A program made the position numbers and the translations under genes. A model generated the notes under the pieces. That model saw nothing but the letters and a program-made list of their open reading frames with translations. It did not search any database and was not told the DNA's origin. A stretch of DNA of 64,000 bases, taken from assembly GCA_026129185.1 (NCBI GenBank), contig JAHCIO010000020.1, positions 12,504 through 76,503 on the forward strand. The letters are read 5' to 3'. How positions within the stretch are numbered: position 1 is the stretch's first letter; the number at the start of each line of letters is the position of its first letter. Shown here one piece after another: positions 23,628 to 41,065 of the stretch. Origin of the DNA: Promineifilum sp019695075 (GTDB lineage Bacteria; Chloroflexota; Anaerolineae; Promineifilales; Promineifilaceae).

Positions 23628-24557
23628 ATGGCCTTGCCAACCGGCCAATTCATCGAACCCTATCGTATCGAGGCGGTGCTGTCGGAGGGGGGTATGTCAG
23701 ACATCTACCTAGCCAGTGCCCAGGAACGCCGCTACCACAAGATCGCCGTCAAATGCAGCAAGGATGGGCGCTCGGAGTTCCAGGATGCGCTGCGGCGTGA
23801 GGTAGATAATCTGAAGGCGTTGCGCCACCCCGGCGTCGTGCGTATCTACCCCTTGCGGCTTAGCCGTGAGCGCGTCGTCTACCATGCTCGCGCCGACAAA
23901 GCCCCCAGCCAGCCGTGGTACTTCGCTATGGAGCACATCGCCGGCGGCGGGCTGGACAACCACATCACCCGTCTGGCCCACCTGTCGATTGCCTGGCGCA
24001 CCGAGTTGTTCTATCAAATGCTCGTGGTCGTTAATTTTCTCCACCGCTCCGGCTTTACGCATTGTGATTTGAAGCCGGAAAATGTATTACTGCGCGAAAA
24101 CCCGCGTATGGATCGGCTGCCACAGCCGGTATTAGTAGACTTCGGCAGCGCCTCGCCCATTGGCCGCCGCCGTAACTTGACCCACACCCCCCACTACGCT
24201 CCGCCCGAAGTCATCCGCGCTGCCACCGCCCCCCAGAACCGCGAATTGCGCGCCCCGGAGATGATCCCGCCCGACAAGGCCGACATCTGGGCTTTGGGGG
24301 CCATCTATTACGAGTTGCTGACCGGGGCGCCTCTCATTGCGGCAACGACCTATGGCGAGGCAGCGGAGGCTGTACTGGCCCGCAAATGGGACGGTGTTAC
24401 CACTCGCCGAGCCGACGTTCATCCGTCTCTGGCACGCCTGGTGGAGCGCATGTTGCAGATCAACCCCTATGACCGCCCCACGGTGGACGACATCATCGTC
24501 GAAGTGGAAGAACGGATCGCCACAATCGCGCCGCCGCGCATCCCAACCCTATCATGA
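23628..24557 (+). CDS. Ser/Thr protein kinase (soluble, Hanks type)
   Basis: 309 residues. Glycine loop LSEGGMSDIYLA (18-29), catalytic Lys42 (KIAVK), helix-C Glu58, catalytic loop HCDLKPEN (145-152; HRD is HCD with Asp147 kept), DFG at 171-173, APE-like YAPPEV. All residues needed for catalysis are present, so it should be active. No transmembrane segment is visible, unlike PknB. It lies between an FHA protein and a PP2C phosphatase; its stop overlaps the phosphatase ATG by 4 bp. Likely role: threonine phosphorylation of FHA-binding partners to control the secretion machine, as kinase-phosphatase-FHA trios do in type VI systems. Confidence 0.92.
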   Translation: MALPTGQFIEPYRIEAVLSEGGMSDIYLASAQERRYHKIAVKCSKDGRSEFQDALRREVDNLKALRHPGVVRIYPLRLSRERVVYHARADKAPSQPWYFAMEHIAGGGLDNHITRLAHLSIAWRTELFYQMLVVVNFLHRSGFTHCDLKPENVLLRENPRMDRLPQPVLVDFGSASPIGRRRNLTHTPHYAPPEVIRAATAPQNRELRAPEMIPPDKADIWALGAIYYELLTGAPLIAATTYGEAAEAVLARKWDGVTTRRADVHPSLARLVERMLQINPYDRPTVDDIIVEVEERIATIAPPRIPTLS

Positions 24558-26308
24558 CCAAGCTTGTGACGGGCCTCGCCTTCGACATCGGGCAGCGCGA
24601 CATCTACGAGGATCGCGTGACTGTCCGGCGCATCACCACCCGCAGCCAGTTGGACATCACCGTGGCCCTGGTAGCCGACGGTGTCGGTGGGGCCAATCGC
24701 GGCGAGCGGGCAGCGCAACTGGCAGTGGATGTGGCCCTACACTACCTGGAGAACGGCTCCACGGCCCAAGACGTACCTCGCCTGCTCGATGAAGCCTTCA
24801 CGGCCGCCAATCAGGCTGTGTTGGACGAGCGTGAGGCGACGATGGGCGCGTCCACGACACTGGCCGTCGCCGTCGTCCACCAGGATCGCCTCTTCGTGGC
24901 CAACACCGGCGACAGCCGCATCTACCTCTGCCGCGACCGGACACTGACCCAGTTGACCATTGATCACAACTTCGCCAATGTTATCCCCTGGACAGGCACG
25001 ATGTCGGCCGCCGCGGCAGCCATCAACCCGCGCGCAGCCGTGCTCATGCACTATCTGGGCCAGCGCGCCCAACCCCACGTGGACCACGGCTTCTATGGCG
25101 ATGCCCAGTCCCCCAACGGCGCGCAGCCCACAACCAACCCACGCGCAGCCCACGAGCGTGGCATGGCTGGGCTGCCCTTGCGGCCGGGCGACGCGGTACT
25201 CGTCTGTTCCGATGGGTTGGTGAAACCGGCCCCCAGCGCGCCGGCCTATGTTTCGGCCGACGAAATAGCCCGCGTGCTGGACACGCAGGTAGGCGACCGG
25301 GCGGCGCGCAGCCTAGTGTCCTTCGCCCTGGGGCGCGACGCTGACGACAACGTCTCCGTCGGCCTGATCCAATGGCCGGGGCGCCGGTCGCTTCGTCGTC
25401 CGCTGCTGGCGTTCCTGGCGCTGGCCTTGCTGATAGGCGTGGCGGCGCTGTTGTTGTGGCGCGCCTTCGACGGACAGCGACAGGCGTTGGAAGGGCAGCT
25501 GGCGGCGCAGCAGACACAGGCCACACAGGAAGTGGCCGCGGCGGCCACGGCCAGAGCGGCCGAACAGGCCACGGGCACGGCCACGACCACCAGCGGTCAG
25601 GCCACGGCCGAAGCCCTGACCGCGGCCACGGCCACGGCCGAGGGACAGCTCGCAGCTACCCGTCAATTAGAAGCGGCTAGAGTCACGGCCGCCGCGGCCG
25701 TCGCCGTCACGGCGACGGAGCAGGCGGCACAGTGCGCGCTGGCCGGCAACTATAGCTACGAAGTGCGCCGGGTGACGCTGGTCCCGGAGACGATCCGCTA
25801 TACCACCGGCAATCGCCTGTCCCAGCCCTACGTTATCTCCGTGCGCTGGCTGATCACCAACACCGGCGTCTGTCCGCTGGTCGTGCAGGCCGTCTATCGC
25901 GCCACGGGTGCGGGTGGCGAATCGCTGCCGGTGGCGTTCGAGCGCGAGGGGGCCGTGCTGGCGGCGCTGCCCTCCGGCGAGAGCGCCGAACTAGTGGTCG
26001 CACTGGGCGAAATTGCCAATGTTGACGAGTTGGCGGCCTGGCGTGACCTCTATCGCTCCGGCACGGTGCGTTGGGAGCCGGTCATCGCCCCGGTGGGCGA
26101 AGCCAGCGCCTTCCGCCCCATCGCTCAGCCCTTGCTGCCGCTCAACAGCGCCGCGCAGCGAGAGTGGATCATCATCACTGAGCCGACGCCCACAGCGACC
26201 CGGCCGCCGACAATAACGCCCACGCCGCCCACCGCCACCGACGTTCCACCACCCAGCGCCGAAGAGGATACCCCTTCCCCGCCGGCGACCCTTACACCCG
26301 TGCCGTGA
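24554..26308 (+). CDS. PP2C-type Ser/Thr phosphatase with membrane anchor and external tail
   Basis: 584 residues. The cytoplasmic PP2C domain (1-275) has metal-binding motifs LVADGVGGANRGE, ANTGDSRIYL, LVCSDGLV and DADDNVSVGLI. A transmembrane helix follows (about 278-302, LLAFLALALLIGVAALLLW), then an Ala/Thr/Glu-rich helical stalk, a beta-rich external domain (VRRVTLVPETIRYTTGNRLS and on), and a Pro/Thr-rich C-terminus. It opposes the kinase encoded immediately upstream (ATGA overlap). The external domain, which I do not recognise, could sense envelope signals. Confidence 0.9.
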   Translation: MTKLVTGLAFDIGQRDIYEDRVTVRRITTRSQLDITVALVADGVGGANRGERAAQLAVDVALHYLENGSTAQDVPRLLDEAFTAANQAVLDEREATMGASTTLAVAVVHQDRLFVANTGDSRIYLCRDRTLTQLTIDHNFANVIPWTGTMSAAAAAINPRAAVLMHYLGQRAQPHVDHGFYGDAQSPNGAQPTTNPRAAHERGMAGLPLRPGDAVLVCSDGLVKPAPSAPAYVSADEIARVLDTQVGDRAARSLVSFALGRDADDNVSVGLIQWPGRRSLRRPLLAFLALALLIGVAALLLWRAFDGQRQALEGQLAAQQTQATQEVAAAATARAAEQATGTATTTSGQATAEALTAATATAEGQLAATRQLEAARVTAAAAVAVTATEQAAQCALAGNYSYEVRRVTLVPETIRYTTGNRLSQPYVISVRWLITNTGVCPLVVQAVYRATGAGGESLPVAFEREGAVLAALPSGESAELVVALGEIANVDELAAWRDLYRSGTVRWEPVIAPVGEASAFRPIAQPLLPLNSAAQREWIIITEPTPTATRPPTITPTPPTATDVPPPSAEEDTPSPPATLTPVP

Positions 26309-26321
26309 GAGTGAGGCAAGC

Positions 26322-28637
26322 ATGACAAAGCTCATCGTCCAGCACGCGCGACGCGGGTGGCTGTGGCTGCTGTTGTTGCTGACGGCCGCGCCTCTGGCGG
26401 CCCAGGTGACAACCCAAGATGCGCCTCCCCATCACGCGCGCATCAACGCCATTGTGCCCGCCGCCGCCGACCCGGCCAGCGGTGGCCTGCCCCTGACCAT
26501 CTACTTTGTTGTCGCCGACGAGAGCGGCCGGGCGCTGCCGCGTCCGCCATTGGTCGAGGATGGCGCGATGGTGCTGGTGAACGGCCGCCCTTTTCCGGCC
26601 ACGCTGGCTCCCTACACCGGCGACAGCTATATCACTCTGCTGACGGACACCACCCAGAGTATGAGCGGCCACATGCCGGCCATTCTGAGCGCCTTCCTGA
26701 ACCTGTTCGAGCGCAAACCGGCCAACGTGTTGTTGGCCCTCAGCGGCTTCGACGTGGCGAACACGACCGTGAGCGACTTCACAGCCGATACGACAGCCCT
26801 AAGAGAAGCCGCGCGCGGGCTGACGACGACCGAACAGCGGCTCTCGTGCCCCTTCGACGCCGCCTACGATGCCATCAACGCCGCTTCCCTCGCTGAGGTT
26901 CTGCAAGCCTCGCCGCAGGTTATGCGCGCGGTGGTTCTACTGAGCGATGGCATCAACAGCGACCGCTGCACCTATCGCAGCGACCGCGACCTCGACGGCC
27001 TGATCGAACTGGCCACCGACAAGCGCATCAGCTTCTACACCATCCTCTTCGGCACGGCTGCCCCGGATGACAACGTACGGCTGGAGCAACTGGCGGCCAA
27101 TACCGGCGGCGCGTCCTATCGCTTCAGCGACGCCGAGCAGCTCAGCGAGCATCTGAACGCTATTGCCGCCGGTCTGAACACACAACAGCAGGCCCAAGCT
27201 ATCGTCTTCACCGACACCCAGAGTCCTGTCTCGGTCAATCTGGAGTTGCGCGCCCGCGGCCAGGGAAACGAGACGACGCCGTTGCGATCTACCTCGACCG
27301 ACTTCACACCGCCGGGCGTCTTCCGGGCGGCTGTTAAACAACTCTATCTGGAGGACAGTGTCGCCTACTTGCCCCAAACCCACGACCTGGCCGTCGTTCT
27401 GCGCGGCGCGAACCTGAGCGGCGGCGACCGGGTGCGGCTGCACATCTACGACAACGAGGCGGGTACCATCGTTCCCGGAACCGAGAAAGCCATCGTCTGG
27501 GAGGCGGGACAGGAGCGACGCGAGGAGATTCTACCGGCTGAGGGACTGGTTAGCGGGCGCGAGTACTTCATTCGTGTCTTTAGCGAGGATGTGCCTATGC
27601 CGGCCGAGGCCGAAGCCGGCGCGCCACTGAGCGAGCGACACTATACCCACGGCGAAATTGCGCCCCCGCCGTCGTTCGACCTCAGCCTGCGCCGGCCGCG
27701 GCCAGAGACGGGCCAACTGGAGCTTGACCTACTCGGCGTTGTCGTGCCGACCGAGGGGCGCACGAGCTACCGCTTCAAAGTGGCCATTGACGGGACGCCG
27801 GTGTACCCGACGGCGGTCCTGAGTGAACAAACGCTGACCAGCGCCGCCGCGCCGTTGATCATTCCCTACTATCCGGATGAGGAAGCAAACGGCGATCGCC
27901 GGAGTGTTGAAGCCGTTATCACGGTCTGGTTGACATGGCCCGACGGTCGGCAAAGTCAGGCGACCTACGAAGCCCGGCTGCCGCTGCCGTTGCGCGCGAG
28001 CTGGACAAAACGGCTGGCGGGCACATTGCGCGCCAATCCACTGATTGTCGGGCTTATCCTGATCATCCTGGGCTTCGCGCTGTTCTACCTGCTGGCCTTG
28101 CGGCGCATGAACCGGCTGAACCCGGCGACGACCTGGCGGCCCGTGCGGTCACTAACCCGGACGCCCGACGCACCGCCGGGCGACGTTGCCGCGGCCGGCT
28201 CGGCGACACCTGAGCCGGCTATCGTCGCCTCATCCGCCGCGCCACGCCCGGGCCTGCCGCCGCTGTCGTCCCATCCGCCATTGGCCGCCACCTTGCGCGT
28301 CCTCCGCGCGCCCGACAGTGACCGCGAAGGGGAAATCGTCGTCGTCAACCGCTTCCCCTTTCGCATCGGCCGCGAGGGTTGCGAATTGACCATCGGCGAC
28401 GGCCGCACCTCGCGCCATCACGCCTCTATCCAGCAGATTGGTGACCAACTGGTCATCATTGACAAGAGCAGCAAGAACGGAACCTATCTCAACGACGCGA
28501 CCGACCCGCTGACGCCGGGCATGCGTTGGCCGATGCGGGATGGCGACCGCATCCGCATTGGCTCAACCATTGACCTGCATCTAGCCACCCACCCAACTGG
28601 CGACGCCGTACCAGCCGGCAAGCCCACCGGCCCCTAG
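26322..28637 (+). CDS. vWA-transmembrane-FHA protein
   Basis: 771 residues. Signal peptide (hydrophobic WLWLLLLLTAAPLAAQ). External von Willebrand A domain with a MIDAS-like D109-T-T111-Q-S113 (LLTDTTQSM) and AVVLLSDGINSD (about 201-213). Beta-rich middle. Transmembrane helix about 569-592 (LIVGLILIILGFALFYLLAL). Cytoplasmic FHA domain about 676-745 (FRIGREGCELTI, SRHHASI, SSKNGTYLND). The intact MIDAS suggests metal-dependent binding outside, while the FHA reads phospho-threonine inside. It ends 10 bp before the EccC ATG, consistent with a shared complex. Confidence 0.88.
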   Translation: MTKLIVQHARRGWLWLLLLLTAAPLAAQVTTQDAPPHHARINAIVPAAADPASGGLPLTIYFVVADESGRALPRPPLVEDGAMVLVNGRPFPATLAPYTGDSYITLLTDTTQSMSGHMPAILSAFLNLFERKPANVLLALSGFDVANTTVSDFTADTTALREAARGLTTTEQRLSCPFDAAYDAINAASLAEVLQASPQVMRAVVLLSDGINSDRCTYRSDRDLDGLIELATDKRISFYTILFGTAAPDDNVRLEQLAANTGGASYRFSDAEQLSEHLNAIAAGLNTQQQAQAIVFTDTQSPVSVNLELRARGQGNETTPLRSTSTDFTPPGVFRAAVKQLYLEDSVAYLPQTHDLAVVLRGANLSGGDRVRLHIYDNEAGTIVPGTEKAIVWEAGQERREEILPAEGLVSGREYFIRVFSEDVPMPAEAEAGAPLSERHYTHGEIAPPPSFDLSLRRPRPETGQLELDLLGVVVPTEGRTSYRFKVAIDGTPVYPTAVLSEQTLTSAAAPLIIPYYPDEEANGDRRSVEAVITVWLTWPDGRQSQATYEARLPLPLRASWTKRLAGTLRANPLIVGLILIILGFALFYLLALRRMNRLNPATTWRPVRSLTRTPDAPPGDVAAAGSATPEPAIVASSAAPRPGLPPLSSHPPLAATLRVLRAPDSDREGEIVVVNRFPFRIGREGCELTIGDGRTSRHHASIQQIGDQLVIIDKSSKNGTYLNDATDPLTPGMRWPMRDGDRIRIGSTIDLHLATHPTGDAVPAGKPTGP

Positions 28638-28647
28638 CGAGGAGTCT

Positions 28648-37092
<8,445 letters not shown>

Positions 37093-37131
37093 CGCCGCAG
37101 CGGCGCGATCGTCTAGCGTGAGGAGGAAAAC

Positions 37132-37782
37132 ATGGCATCAGGAAAGAGACGCATCGGCTTGCAAATCCATCTGCCTGACGGGACGACCTACCGTGCGCTA
37201 GCGTTGCCGGAGGTGACGATGGCTCAGCTAGTGCGCGAAATCCTGGCCGAGTTTAGCGGCGACATTCGCTATCTGGATCGCCACCAGCCGCAGCGCTATG
37301 GGCTGTGGTCGCCGGGCGACATCCGCCCGTTGCCTGGCGATCGACCCATTCATCAACTCGGCGCGCAGACGACACTGGCGTTCCGCGAACAGCACCCGGC
37401 CACGCCGCGCGGGGCGACGCTGCTGGAGCGTCCGGTCTATCTGCGCTACCGTTCACACGTGTTCTGCGTCACTTGGCAGCCGGGGGTTATCGGCCGTCCT
37501 CAGCCCGACTCGCTGCTGAATCAACTGTTGGCGGTCAACCTGGAGCCATACAGCCTGGCCGTCTCGCGGCGGCAGGCCGAGGTGTTACGGGTTGGCGATC
37601 AAGTAGCGATTCGCCGCTTGTCCACCAACCCGACATCGCTAAACGGGAGGCTGATCGAGTTCAATGAGGAAGCGCCCGACGAGTCACCGATCATTCCTCT
37701 TTGTGACGACGACCATCTGTCATTCGACCAAAGCGGGATTGTTTTGCAGTGTGTGTTCCCAACGGCAAGGTCAGGGAAGTAG
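37132..37782 (+). CDS. Ubiquitin-like (YukD/EccD-N type) protein fused to a degenerate FHA domain
   Basis: 216 residues, 40 bp after the EccC gene with a strong GAGGAGG site. Residues about 8-84 (IGLQIHLPDGTTYRALALPE and on to TTLAFRE) have the short beta-grasp pattern of YukD/EsaB and of the EccD N-terminus. Residues about 115-205 follow an FHA outline: VIGRPQPDS, a SRRQAEV segment like SRxHA, and NPTSLNGRLI like SxNG. No membrane helices are present, so this is not the EccD channel. A cytoplasmic adaptor linking phospho-threonine signals to the motor is plausible. The ubiquitin-like call is from pattern and position. Confidence 0.65.
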   Translation: MASGKRRIGLQIHLPDGTTYRALALPEVTMAQLVREILAEFSGDIRYLDRHQPQRYGLWSPGDIRPLPGDRPIHQLGAQTTLAFREQHPATPRGATLLERPVYLRYRSHVFCVTWQPGVIGRPQPDSLLNQLLAVNLEPYSLAVSRRQAEVLRVGDQVAIRRLSTNPTSLNGRLIEFNEEAPDESPIIPLCDDDHLSFDQSGIVLQCVFPTARSGK

Positions 37783-37862
37783 TGTTCAGGGTAAAGCGCG
37801 ACATGGGGTGCGAGAGCCTTGCTACTAGATTCCGTCAGGACAATTTACTTTAGGAGGTCGAA

Positions 37863-39650
37863 ATGTTTCAACGTAAGACGGTATTGATGGTTGTGTGGTT
37901 GTTCCAGATCGTTCTGTTTTCGGCTCTTGCCGTCCCGGCGCGAGCCAATAAAGAGAATCAGTCAACTCCAGAAATAACGATCAACTTTCAAGAAGTTGTG
38001 ACAGCGCCTGACCAGGCGGAAGCAAATCCCCTGACAGATGAAGAAACAGGGCCGTCTGAGTCGCCAGCGATGGTTGGTGCAGATGACGACTCCAACGTGT
38101 ATATCCCCATGCCGCTGCTCCCATGGTCGCCACCGCTAGATGAGAACTATACTGGCAACCACATGGTCATGTATGATCTGGTGGCTGGCCAGGAATTAGA
38201 CCTGGGAAAGCAAGCTGAGATGGAGTTGCCCACAGATTCGGCGGATGTTGTAGATGGTGGCCCGCCCCCGTCAGTCGTTGATTTTGAGGGACCAACGCCC
38301 CTAGATTTCTCTAGCTTGTCGCTCGTTCCCGATCCTGAGAACTATCCATGGTCCGTCAATGTACGCTTGCTGATCGACTGGCCCAATGGCGGACGAAGTG
38401 GTTGTTCGGGTGTGCTCGTCGATCCGCGTTGGATCGTAACCGCCGGACATTGTATTTTCAGTCATGATGCTGGTGGATGGGCAACCGGCGTTCGCGTCGT
38501 CCCGGCGTATGACAATGGCGACGAACCATATGGAGTTGCCTTTGCCGTGCATCTCTTTAGCTGGGGAGGTTGGACAGAGAATGCTGATTTAAGGTGGGAT
38601 ATCGCCCATGTTCGCCTTAATCAGCCGATAGGCGCGATGACGGGCTGGCATGGGATCGGCTATAACAGCGCCGATTCCTTTTTTGAAGACAATACCTTTT
38701 TCAACCCTGGGTATCCTGGAGAAAGTCCATTCAACTTTGAGCGAATGTACTCTCGGTCTGGCTATTACGATGATACGGATACTGAAATCGTAGGGCATAA
38801 CGACCGCAGCTATCACGGGCAGAGTGGTAGTGGATCGTATCATATTGACGGTGATAGCCGGCATGTTTACGCAGTTCTCTCACATGGCGGCAGTTCTTGG
38901 ACAGGCCACACAAGGATCACCGGCAGTAAGTTTGAGTACATTGTTGACACGGTGCGCAGCAGCACCCCAACGACACCGGACCTAATCCCGCTAGACGTGA
39001 GAGCCTCGCCAAGCTCGCTCACGGCCGGCACCCGCCTTTCCGGGCTGACCTTCCTGGTGCACAACTATGCCTCAGCAACGTATAACGGCGTGATTAAGGT
39101 TAGCCTTTACCTTTCCAGCAACAATGACATCTCAAGGAGCGATCGCCTGCTAGGGACAGCACAGTATTCTGGAAGCTTAGGGCCCAAACGTACCACACGT
39201 ATCACCGCCAATAGTCTGCCACTCATACCGATCGATGAGGGAGGTGATAAATGGCTAGGCATTATAATTGAGGTCACTGATAGCGATCCCAGCAATAACG
39301 ACACGGACGGATGGGATGCCGCCCCCATCTTCATTCAGCCCTATGTGCCCGATGTACCGGCCAACGTTCAGGCCAGTAACGCCGCTTCGCCGCAGGAAGT
39401 CGTTATCGCCTGGTCTGTTGCCGCACGGGCAGTGTCCTATGAGGTTCATCGCGCCACCTCGCTGACAGGCACAAAAACCCGTATTGGCACAACCACACAA
39501 CTTCACTTCGTGGATAGAAGTGGTATTCCGGGGACAATGTACTATTACTTCGTCAGAGCGGTAGCAGTTAACGGACGGGTGAGTGAGTTTAGCCAAGCGG
39601 CGACGGGGCGACGTGCCTTTTTCCAGGCATTTCCCATCATTTTGGAGTGA
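37863..39650 (+). CDS. Secreted trypsin-like (V8/glutamyl endopeptidase-type) serine protease with CARDB and FnIII-like domains
   Basis: 595 residues, preceded by TAGGAGG 5 bp from the ATG. Signal peptide (VVWLFQIVLFSALAVPARA). Protease domain about 160-365 with the full triad: His196 (VTAGHC), Asp246 (WDIAHVRL), Ser321 (GQSGSGSY). Then a CARDB-like beta domain (PDLIPLDVRASPSSLTAG) and a fibronectin III-like domain (VPDVPANVQASNAASPQEVV). The gene is visibly more AT-rich than its neighbours with different codon use, suggesting recent acquisition. It sits where actinobacterial ESX loci carry the subtilisin-type mycosin, so it could process exported proteins. That comparison is positional only. 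Confidence 0.85.
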   Translation: MFQRKTVLMVVWLFQIVLFSALAVPARANKENQSTPEITINFQEVVTAPDQAEANPLTDEETGPSESPAMVGADDDSNVYIPMPLLPWSPPLDENYTGNHMVMYDLVAGQELDLGKQAEMELPTDSADVVDGGPPPSVVDFEGPTPLDFSSLSLVPDPENYPWSVNVRLLIDWPNGGRSGCSGVLVDPRWIVTAGHCIFSHDAGGWATGVRVVPAYDNGDEPYGVAFAVHLFSWGGWTENADLRWDIAHVRLNQPIGAMTGWHGIGYNSADSFFEDNTFFNPGYPGESPFNFERMYSRSGYYDDTDTEIVGHNDRSYHGQSGSGSYHIDGDSRHVYAVLSHGGSSWTGHTRITGSKFEYIVDTVRSSTPTTPDLIPLDVRASPSSLTAGTRLSGLTFLVHNYASATYNGVIKVSLYLSSNNDISRSDRLLGTAQYSGSLGPKRTTRITANSLPLIPIDEGGDKWLGIIIEVTDSDPSNNDTDGWDAAPIFIQPYVPDVPANVQASNAASPQEVVIAWSVAARAVSYEVHRATSLTGTKTRIGTTTQLHFVDRSGIPGTMYYYFVRAVAVNGRVSEFSQAATGRRAFFQAFPIILE

Positions 39651-39779
39651 AAAACGTCTTTGATGGGCTTGGCCTAATTCCAGACATGCCCTATATGGAT
39701 AGCGGGTGCCGACGAATCTTCCTCGCGCGCACTCCATTGTTAGCCAAGGCTTGGCAAGCGCAAACAGGTCTGGTGCAGC

Positions 39780-40820
39780 ATGAAAGAATGCAGCTTATGT
39801 CAACGCGCTCGGTTGGACGACAACCTGTGGTGTCAGGAGAAGCGTTGCCCGGCTGAGGACGCGCCTTTGCGTCTGCGCGCCGGCGACCGCATGGGCGAGA
39901 TCGAAATCGTCCAGTGGATCACTACTCTGCCGGCAGCAACGCTCTACAAGGCGCGACGGGGGGTTGAGGTCGTGCTGTTGAAGGTGGCCCACCCCGGCTG
40001 TGAAGACAAACTAAAACGCGAGGTACTGTTCCTGACCGACCACGCCCACCCCGTCTTGCCGCGATTACTCCCGGCGCTGAGTAGCGCGGCAACGACGGAG
40101 CACCCCTATGGCCGGACGGCGGCTCGTGGGCGTATCGTCACCTTCGCCGTCTTCGACTACGTGGAAAGCCAGGTCTTGCGCGAGTACCTCGACCGCGATC
40201 CGCAGCCCTGGTATCTGACAACCGGCTGGCTCATCGCCGGGCTGGCCGACGCGTTGGCTTTCCTCAACGACCGCGGCCTGCTTCATCTGTGCCTCTCGCC
40301 GGAAGTGGTGTTGGTTCGGTTCGACAAGGAGAACGTGCCCCGTCCGCTGCTGACCGATCTGGGCGTAGCCTGCGCCTATGAGGACTTGCCGCGCCATTGG
40401 CGTCCGACCTTCGTACTGCCCACCTACGTTGCGCCCGAAGTGGCCCACGGCGGCGCGGTTGGCCAGACGACCGACGTCTATGGCATTGGCCGGCTGTTCG
40501 TGGAGATGCTGACCGGACAGCCGCCGGGGCGCGGTGGGTATGGCGGGGCGGCCGAGGCCCCGCCTGTCATGCCCACCGAAAGCCTGCTGGCCGAGCGCAT
40601 GGATCTTGTCGTACTACCCCAACTGGCCGGCCGCGCCGCCGCCGACGACCCGCGCCGCCGCCCGGCCAACATGCTTCACTTCTTGCAGGAGCTTCTGGCA
40701 ACAGTCCCGCCTGTGCCGCGCGAGTACCGCGCCCGAGCGGTGCGCGCCGAAGCGCTATGGATGTTGGCGGTGGCAACAGTACTGATCGGTCTGCTGTTGG
40801 TGTTGGCGGTCATCTTTTAA
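39780..40820 (+). CDS. Zinc-ribbon pseudokinase with C-terminal membrane anchor
   Basis: 346 residues. N-terminal cysteines C4-x2-C7 and C18-x4-C23 suggest a small zinc ribbon. A kinase fold follows: Lys68 (VVLLKVA), a catalytic loop LLHLCLSPEVVLV where HRD is HLC and the loop Asn is Val, and DFG changed to DLG (193-195). PTYVAPEV and YGIGRLFVEMLTG keep the kinase C-lobe pattern. Loss of the catalytic Asp and Asn makes phosphotransfer unlikely. One transmembrane helix ends the protein (about 322-345). Last gene of the WXG100 block; it may be a scaffold for the active kinase or the FHA proteins. The 129 bp before it contain nothing recognisable. Confidence 0.82.
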   Translation: MKECSLCQRARLDDNLWCQEKRCPAEDAPLRLRAGDRMGEIEIVQWITTLPAATLYKARRGVEVVLLKVAHPGCEDKLKREVLFLTDHAHPVLPRLLPALSSAATTEHPYGRTAARGRIVTFAVFDYVESQVLREYLDRDPQPWYLTTGWLIAGLADALAFLNDRGLLHLCLSPEVVLVRFDKENVPRPLLTDLGVACAYEDLPRHWRPTFVLPTYVAPEVAHGGAVGQTTDVYGIGRLFVEMLTGQPPGRGGYGGAAEAPPVMPTESLLAERMDLVVLPQLAGRAAADDPRRRPANMLHFLQELLATVPPVPREYRARAVRAEALWMLAVATVLIGLLLVLAVIF

Positions 40821-40843
40821 ACCAGGTCGTGCGGCAGCCCATA

Positions 40844-40905
40844 CCATCTCGCGCCACTCGACGATCTGCACCACCCACTCACGCGCTTGCTCAAGCAGCT
40901 CCGCG
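40844..40905 (-). pseudogene. Short remnant resembling the 3' end of a WYL regulator gene
   Basis: 26 bases at 40844-40869 are identical to 56374-56399, inside the WYL regulator gene. In the matching minus-strand frame they read QIVEWREM in both places (here EWVVQIVEWREMVWA). The rest does not match. It looks like a scrap left by duplication or rearrangement in the 245-bp gap before ppk2. Confidence 0.45.
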
Positions 40906-40931
40906 GGATTGAACACGCTCAACATCGCTCA

Positions 40932-40965
40932 GCGGTCGCCCAACGCAATCACATTGGGCGACCGC
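40932..40965. repeat. Perfect 12-bp inverted repeat
   Basis: Arms GCGGTCGCCCAA and TTGGGCGACCGC are separated by 10 bp. No T-run follows on the plus strand, so it is not a typical intrinsic terminator for the pseudokinase gene. It could be an operator or attenuator ahead of ppk2. Confidence 0.6.
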
Positions 40966-41065
40966 AGCTGCGAAAAAACGCGCTCCATTACCGGCCGCAG
41001 GTCAACTGGCCCTAGCGTTCTGCCCTCATTTGCGATAGAAACCAGATTGATCAAGGAGGCCGATC

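Noticed and set aside
40932..40965. Hairpin considered as a rho-independent terminator of the secretion operon
   Set aside because: An A-run, not a T-run, follows on the coding strand.
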